Source of the DNA: Haloarcula pelagica
GTDB lineage: Archaea; Halobacteriota; Halobacteria; Halobacteriales; Haloarculaceae
Assembly (NCBI RefSeq): GCF_030127105.1
Contig: NZ_CP126161.1
Coordinates: 248,001 to 312,000, forward strand
Length of the DNA stretch: 64,000 bases
Reading direction: 5' to 3'
Positions 60,122-64,000 of this stretch are shown in pieces (within the stretch, counting starts at the first letter, position 1; the number at the start of each line of letters is the position of its first letter). The notes under the pieces were generated by a model. That model was not told the origin of the DNA, did no database searches, and saw only the letters and a program-made list of their open reading frames with translations. A program made the position numbers and the translations under genes.

Positions 60122-60934
60122 TCAGAGTTCGATGCGTTCGACGATCTGCTCGTCGTCGTCGTGGGTGTTCAACGCGACGATTCGGACCGTCTCCTCCAGC
60201 CCGGAGTCGTGGAGCTTCGCCTTCAGGAGGTTGTCGACCTGGTAGACGCCGGCGGCGTTGTTCATCTCGATCTCGACGAGGACCGCGGACTCGTCGCCGG
60301 GCTTCAGCGTCACCCGTTCGATGGCCTGACTGGAGACGGTGTTGATCCCCCGACCACCCCGTTCGTAAGGGATCCGCGAGCGACCGTGTTCCATGTCGAG
60401 CGCGTCGGCGACGCGGACGACCCCCGCTTCGAGCGTGAGCGGGATCTCCTCCGTGTGGTGACAGAGAATCGCGTGCAGGACCTCGCCTTTCACACGGACC
60501 GCGTCGGCGACATCGTAGAACGCCGGGAGGAACTCGTCCAGCAGGTCCGCAGCGAGTGGGATCGAGTAGTACGGGTGTTCGTCGCGGTGGACGACGTGAC
60601 CGATGTCGTGCAGCGTCGCCGCGAGCGCGACGATGACGGCTTCGTCGGCCTCGTCTAACCCCTGGTCGGCGGCGCCGTTGAACTCGACCCCACCCTGTTT
60701 GAGGAGGTCGTAGAGACACAGCGCCCGGTTGCGGACGATGCTGATGTGTTTCCGTCCGTGGTCGTTGTACCGCTTTCTGGTGACCGGATTGACGTTCTGT
60801 GCGCCCAGATACGCCTGGATCTCCGTGTCGGCCTCGATCGCGTCGAGTACGTCGTTGACTCGCTCGTCCGGGAACGCATGCGACGCTTCGGGGTCGTAAA
60901 TCCGGCCGCTGTCGGCCTCGTCGGCGGAGCTCAT
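60122..60934 (-). CDS. HD domain phosphohydrolase
   Basis: 270 residues from ATG 60934. The metal-binding HD motif ATLHDIGHVVHRDEH and the later HAILCHHTEE and VADALDME are typical for HD hydrolases. The N-terminal SIVRNRALCLYDLLKQGG precedes the motif. A C-terminal domain of about 70 residues has VLVEIEMNNAAGVYQVDN. Substrate (nucleotide or nucleic acid) unknown. Confidence 0.8.
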   Translation of the reverse strand: MSSADEADSGRIYDPEASHAFPDERVNDVLDAIEADTEIQAYLGAQNVNPVTRKRYNDHGRKHISIVRNRALCLYDLLKQGGVEFNGAADQGLDEADEAVIVALAATLHDIGHVVHRDEHPYYSIPLAADLLDEFLPAFYDVADAVRVKGEVLHAILCHHTEEIPLTLEAGVVRVADALDMEHGRSRIPYERGGRGINTVSSQAIERVTLKPGDESAVLVEIEMNNAAGVYQVDNLLKAKLHDSGLEETVRIVALNTHDDDEQIVERIEL

Positions 60935-60971
60935 ACGACACGGACGACGGCCACGGAAAAAACTCTCCCGA

Positions 60972-61445
60972 TCAGGCCGACTGGACGGCGTCGACGACGG
61001 CGTCGTAGTCAGGTTCGACGCCGGGGTCGTCGCTGACCCAGGCGTAGCTGACGATACCGTCGCTGTCGACGACGAACACCGCGCGCTTTGCGACATCGTG
61101 GACGCCGAGTTCGGCGAAGTCCATCCCGACATCGTAGGCGCTGATCAGGTCCCGGTCGTTGTCGCTGATCAGATCGAACGAGAGGTCGAGTTCGTCGCGG
61201 AACGCGTTCTGTGCGAAGGGGGTGTCGATACTGACGCCGAAGAGGGTCGCGCCGGTGTCTTCGATCTCTGCGATCCGGTCCTGGAACGTGCTCATCTCGT
61301 GGCTGCAGACGCTGGTAAACGCCCCGGGGAAGAAAGCCAGGACGACCGGGCCGTCGTTGAGTTCCCCCGCCAGCGTGACCTCGTCAACGTCGCCGTTTGC
61401 GAGCGGTGCCGTGAATCGCGGTGCGTCGTCACCTACTTCGACCAT
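60972..61445 (-). CDS. Peroxiredoxin (AhpC/TSA family)
   Basis: 157 residues. Peroxidatic Cys C47 in FFPGAFTSVCSHEM; the VFVVDSDGIVSYAWV strand and GVSIDTPFAQNAFRDE follow. No second resolving cysteine of the classical type is seen near the C-terminus, so it may be a 1-Cys or AhpE-like enzyme. It reduces hydroperoxides. Divergent from tatA. Confidence 0.9.
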   Translation of the reverse strand: MVEVGDDAPRFTAPLANGDVDEVTLAGELNDGPVVLAFFPGAFTSVCSHEMSTFQDRIAEIEDTGATLFGVSIDTPFAQNAFRDELDLSFDLISDNDRDLISAYDVGMDFAELGVHDVAKRAVFVVDSDGIVSYAWVSDDPGVEPDYDAVVDAVQSA

Positions 61446-61685
61446 AGTCGGTCGAGAGTATCGGCGGAACGTTCAAATCCCTTCCGAGACGGACCCGGGA
61501 CGTACCCTCGGAACGCGTGATAGGTAGCTGAGTGCATGGTGGGACGTGTACGAACGGTCGCGATCACGCAGACAGTGGCGAGGCCGCCGGAGAAGCCAGA
61601 ACGGCTGCAGTTCGCGATAGCGACGCCCCGAACGAGCCGCCCGAGCAAAAAGACTATAATAGCAACCACGTTACGTTCGTTTACA

Positions 61686-61967
61686 ATGTCAGGGACATTC
61701 GTACCACTGTTCCCAGGGATGCCGGGGACGACCGAGATGATGGTCATCCTCCTCATCGCTGTCCTGCTGTTCGGGGCGAACAAGATTCCGAAACTCGCGC
61801 GGTCGACCGGTGAGGCCATGGGCGAGTTCCAGAAAGGGCGCGAAGAAGTCGAGCAGGAACTCGAAGAGATGCGCGACGGACCCGGACAGGCCGAGGACTC
61901 CTCGGGCACCAGCACCAGTAGCAGCACCAGCACCTCGACGGAACGCGCCACCGAGACCGACGAGTAG
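61686..61967 (+). CDS. tatA: Twin-arginine translocase subunit TatA
   Basis: 93 residues from ATG 61686. After a short extracellular N-terminus the single TM segment MMVILLIAVLLFGANKIPKLAR and the amphipathic helix GEAMGEFQKGREEVEQELEEM match TatA. The FGxxKxP motif (FGANKIPKLA) is clear. The C-terminus is a Ser/Thr-rich acidic tail. A CTATAATAG box lies about 26-34 bases upstream. Haloarchaea depend heavily on the Tat route. Confidence 0.9.
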   Translation: MSGTFVPLFPGMPGTTEMMVILLIAVLLFGANKIPKLARSTGEAMGEFQKGREEVEQELEEMRDGPGQAEDSSGTSTSSSTSTSTERATETDE

Positions 61968-62039
61968 CCGGACATTCTCTCCGATTTTCGATCGACCACG
62001 AGCGAAAGCGTTTTTCACGCGACCGGAGACACCCCGATA

Positions 62040-62113
62040 GGGCGTGTGGCCTAGTGGATCAGGGCGAGAGGTTCCTAACCCCTAGATCGCGGGTTCGAAT
62101 CCCGCCACGCCCG
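62040..62113 (+). tRNA. tRNA-Arg (CCU)
   Basis: Acceptor GGGCGTG pairs with CACGCCC, followed by discriminator G. The anticodon loop TTCCTAA gives CCU. The T arm is CGGG TTCGAAT CCCG. The anticodon stem has one A-C mismatch. CCA is not encoded. The 3' end of this tRNA is repeated downstream, see the repeat entry. Confidence 0.88.
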
Positions 62114-62296
62114 TTCTGCGACGAACGTGAGAAGCGAACGGGCACGGAGACTCGAAGCACGGAACGAGCGAACGAAGTTCAGGCGGTTCGAATCCCGCCA
62201 CGCCCGTGCAGCGACCGCAGGGAGCGAACCGGCATGGCGGGATTCTAATCAGGGAGGGGCTTTGCTCCAAGCGTGGTTCGAATCCCGCCACGCCCG
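62092..62296 (+). repeat. Three direct copies of the tRNA-Arg 3' end plus an inverted fragment
   Basis: The 22-base T-arm/acceptor end of tRNA-Arg occurs at 62092-62113 (in the gene), 62185-62206 and 62275-62296, identical over all 22 bases. A reverse-complement fragment of 11 bases lies at 62235-62245. Spacings are 93 and 90 bases. The intervening sequence has no gene. This is the pattern of att sites left by integrases that use tRNA 3' ends, i.e. scars of two or more integration/excision events. Confidence 0.8.
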
Positions 62297-62355
62297 GTTT
62301 CCGAGCCACGGGCTCGCGCGACCAACGGCTGTACTGCGAGAAGCGAGCCGTCGGC

Positions 62356-62745
62356 TCAGACCCGGTCTCGGACGGTGAGGAAGGCCACGTTCAACAGCGC
62401 CACCCAGAGGAAGGCGACTGTCTCGACGGCCAGCCCGGACAGCGGGAGGAACTGCCGACAGACGAGGACGAGCGCGACGAATTCGGCAGTGACCACACAA
62501 CTGGCGACGGCGACCCAGCCGACGGCTCGCGCGGGGCCGCCGTCGACCGGACTGTACTCGTCGTACGCGGTCGGGACGCCCACGCCGACCAACAGCAAGA
62601 GGAGGACGAGTCCGTCGCCGAGAGCGACGACGGTCTGTGCGAGATACGACAGCGGGGCCGCCAGACAGATCCCGGTCAGGATCGTCAGCGTTCGCTCGTC
62701 TCGGAGGCGGGACCAACGGTGTGCGGGCGATGTGGAGGAGGGCAC
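62356..62745 (-). CDS. Membrane protein of unknown function, 129 aa
   Basis: Four hydrophobic segments such as LTILTGICLAAPLSYLAQTVVAL, VLLLLLVGVGVPTAY, AVGWVAVASCVVTAEFVALVLV and VAFLWVALLNVAFLTV. A short cytosolic N-terminus precedes TM1. No motif recognised. Just downstream of the tRNA-Arg repeat area. Confidence 0.65.
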   Translation of the reverse strand: MPSSTSPAHRWSRLRDERTLTILTGICLAAPLSYLAQTVVALGDGLVLLLLLVGVGVPTAYDEYSPVDGGPARAVGWVAVASCVVTAEFVALVLVCRQFLPLSGLAVETVAFLWVALLNVAFLTVRDRV

Positions 62746-62802
62746 GTTCGGAACGTCGGTACCGACGACAAAAAAATCTCGGGGGACGTAAGCGCCAGTG
62801 TG

Positions 62803-63999
62803 TCAGACCGCCTCTTCGGCGTTGTAGGCGACGACGAGGTCCAGGATATTACGGGTCGTGACGGGCTGTCCGCCGACCTGGCCCTCGGCGTTGAACGCGA
62901 CGATCGCTGCCCGGAGTTCCGGGAGTTCGATCCCGCCGTTGTCGTCGGTGTCGAAACGGGCGAGCGACGAGTTCGTCCCAAGCGTCGCGGTCACGTCGGC
63001 GTTGAGCACGGAGTGGTCGAAGCCGTTGCGCTGGGTGTCGAGCGCGCCGTCGGTGTAGCCGGCGTACAACTGGAGCGTGTCGCTGGACCGGTCGAGTTCG
63101 GTGAGGGCCTGGCTCTCGAAGCGGACGGTGAGCGTGTCGTTCGAGACGCTGGCACCGGACGCGCGGACGACGCCGTCGGACGCGTTCTCGATACGGACGG
63201 TCGAGGCGTTGACCGACTCCACGGTGTCGGGGACGCCGATCGAGAGCCGCGTCGTCCCGTCAGTTTCGGTCGCCGAACCGCCGGAGACCGTCCGGGTGAC
63301 GCGTCGGATACGGTCCTCGCCGTCGGGCGAGATGGGCGAGGTGGCGTTGATGTACTCGGCTGTCGCCGTCCCGTAGAGCGTGTAGTCCGAGTCGACGGTC
63401 TGCAGTTCGCTCATGTTCCAGCCGTACCGCTGGCCGAACGTCCACCCGGCCATGTAGGAGTTGACCGTGACGCTGTAGGTAGCGGTCGGATCGAGGGGCT
63501 CGCCCTCGACGGCGACATCACGGACAGTGGTCTCTGCGCCGGGTCGGTCGACGAACTCGTAGGTGACGCCGCTGACCTGGAGTTGGGCCTGCGCGCCGTA
63601 CTGTGCGTCCAGTCGCGTGACTTGGCTGGCGAGCAGTTCCCGCAGTTGCTCGCCGGTCATCGCCTTCGTGACGAGGTAGTTCCCGAACGGCAGCGAGGTG
63701 TAGACATCGTTGTAGGTGACCGGTCCGCGGTCGATGACGAAGTCCCCGCGGATGCCGCCGGCGTTGGTCGCGGCGACATCGGCGCCGGTGCGGTTACGGA
63801 AGGCGTCGGTGACCGTGTTGCCCCACGCCGTTTCGTCGGCGTAGTTCGAGGAGAACGTCGAGTCGAGCGGGACCGTCGTCCGGCCCGCGACCGTCGAGAG
63901 GTACTGTCCGCGGGCGTCGGCGACGGTGTCGTTGGCCGTCTCGTTGATCGGATAGCCGTTAGAGCCGTCCAGGGTGATGAGTCGGCCGCTGTCCAGCGT
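62803..63999 (-). CDS. Secreted 5'-nucleotidase/cyclic phosphodiesterase, C-terminal part
   Basis: The frame is open to the right edge of the window, so the N-terminus is missing. The visible part begins with TLDSGRLITLDGSNG and contains NAGGIRGDFVIDRGPVTYNDVYTSLPFGN, the C-terminal-domain signature of UshA-type nucleotidases, then TGEQLRELLASQ. Further on are beta repeats, an EF-hand-like DTDDNGGIELPELRAAI and a terminal dockerin-like stretch. The protein is probably exported and releases phosphate from extracellular nucleotides. Confidence 0.82.
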   Translation of the reverse strand, partial: TLDSGRLITLDGSNGYPINETANDTVADARGQYLSTVAGRTTVPLDSTFSSNYADETAWGNTVTDAFRNRTGADVAATNAGGIRGDFVIDRGPVTYNDVYTSLPFGNYLVTKAMTGEQLRELLASQVTRLDAQYGAQAQLQVSGVTYEFVDRPGAETTVRDVAVEGEPLDPTATYSVTVNSYMAGWTFGQRYGWNMSELQTVDSDYTLYGTATAEYINATSPISPDGEDRIRRVTRTVSGGSATETDGTTRLSIGVPDTVESVNASTVRIENASDGVVRASGASVSNDTLTVRFESQALTELDRSSDTLQLYAGYTDGALDTQRNGFDHSVLNADVTATLGTNSSLARFDTDDNGGIELPELRAAIVAFNAEGQVGGQPVTTRNILDLVVAYNAEEAV

Positions 64000-64000
64000 C

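Noticed and set aside
62092-62296. Repeats considered as a CRISPR-like array
   Set aside because: The repeated 22 bases are the 3' end of the adjacent tRNA-Arg, there are only three copies, and no cas gene is near. An att origin fits better.

Overview
The window comes from a haloarchaeon (class Halobacteria). Almost every protein is strongly acidic, the DNA is GC-rich, and the genes include archaeal ribosomal proteins (L7Ae, S28e, L24e), a class III signal-peptide pilin, an Orc1/Cdc6 initiator, TmcA, archaeal-type TyrRS, and many starts 25-35 nt downstream of a TATA box (leaderless mRNAs). The genus cannot be fixed from the sequence alone.

Region 1 (1 to about 29120) is the larger part of an integrated tailed virus. 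Its left end (terminase, portal, protease) lies outside the window. A late operon on the + strand runs head to tail: end of a pre-capsid gene, HK97-fold major capsid protein, small head genes, head-tail connector, gp10-like neck protein, tail terminator-like protein, a large fibre-like protein with a beta-helix C-terminus, tail tube, tail-assembly chaperone with a probable -1 frameshifted extension, a short tape measure with a repeated motif, and three distal tail proteins. No sheath gene is seen, so the tail is probably non-contractile. A low-GC cargo zone follows: a YfhO-like membrane glycosyltransferase candidate on the - strand and a 50-residue single-TM protein with its own promoter. Next come a leftward cluster of small genes including a SWIM zinc finger, a divergent promoter with a perfect palindrome, a winged-helix regulator, an HNH endonuclease, an Orc1/Cdc6 initiator, and a PhiH1-type repressor with three related operator-like sites. 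A long rightward early operon (21409-27895) holds overlapping genes: PadR-like regulator, many small Cys-rich proteins, a GP88-like protein and an LSM-ParB-zinc finger-wHTH fusion. A tyrosine recombinase with a zinc ribbon closes the element.

Region 2 (about 29.2-64 kb) is ordinary chromosome: a CdpB-like PRC-barrel protein, SDR, pilin, DICT and HTH pair, lipoproteins, MsrB, glutaredoxin, the rpl7ae-rps28e-rpl24e-ndk operon, a nitronate monooxygenase-like protein, TmcA (broken by a one-base frameshift), the fix/ETF electron-transfer cluster (ferredoxin, FixA, FixB, FixC-FixX), an esterase, Asd, NUDIX, MFS, TyrRS, a Trm9-like methyltransferase, tRNA-Gly(UCC), a 7TM histidine kinase, an HD phosphohydrolase, a peroxiredoxin, TatA, tRNA-Arg(CCU) and a secreted 5'-nucleotidase cut by the window edge.

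The observations most worth checking are: the L7Ae mRNA leader, which can fold into a kink-turn-like box C/D element just upstream of the Shine-Dalgarno; three direct copies plus one inverted fragment of the tRNA-Arg 3' end (serial integration scars); the one-base break in tmcA; the frameshifted tail chaperone; the YfhO-like cargo gene of the provirus; the multi-domain LSM-ParB-ZnF-wHTH protein; and the duplicated N-terminal extension of the ETF alpha subunit.
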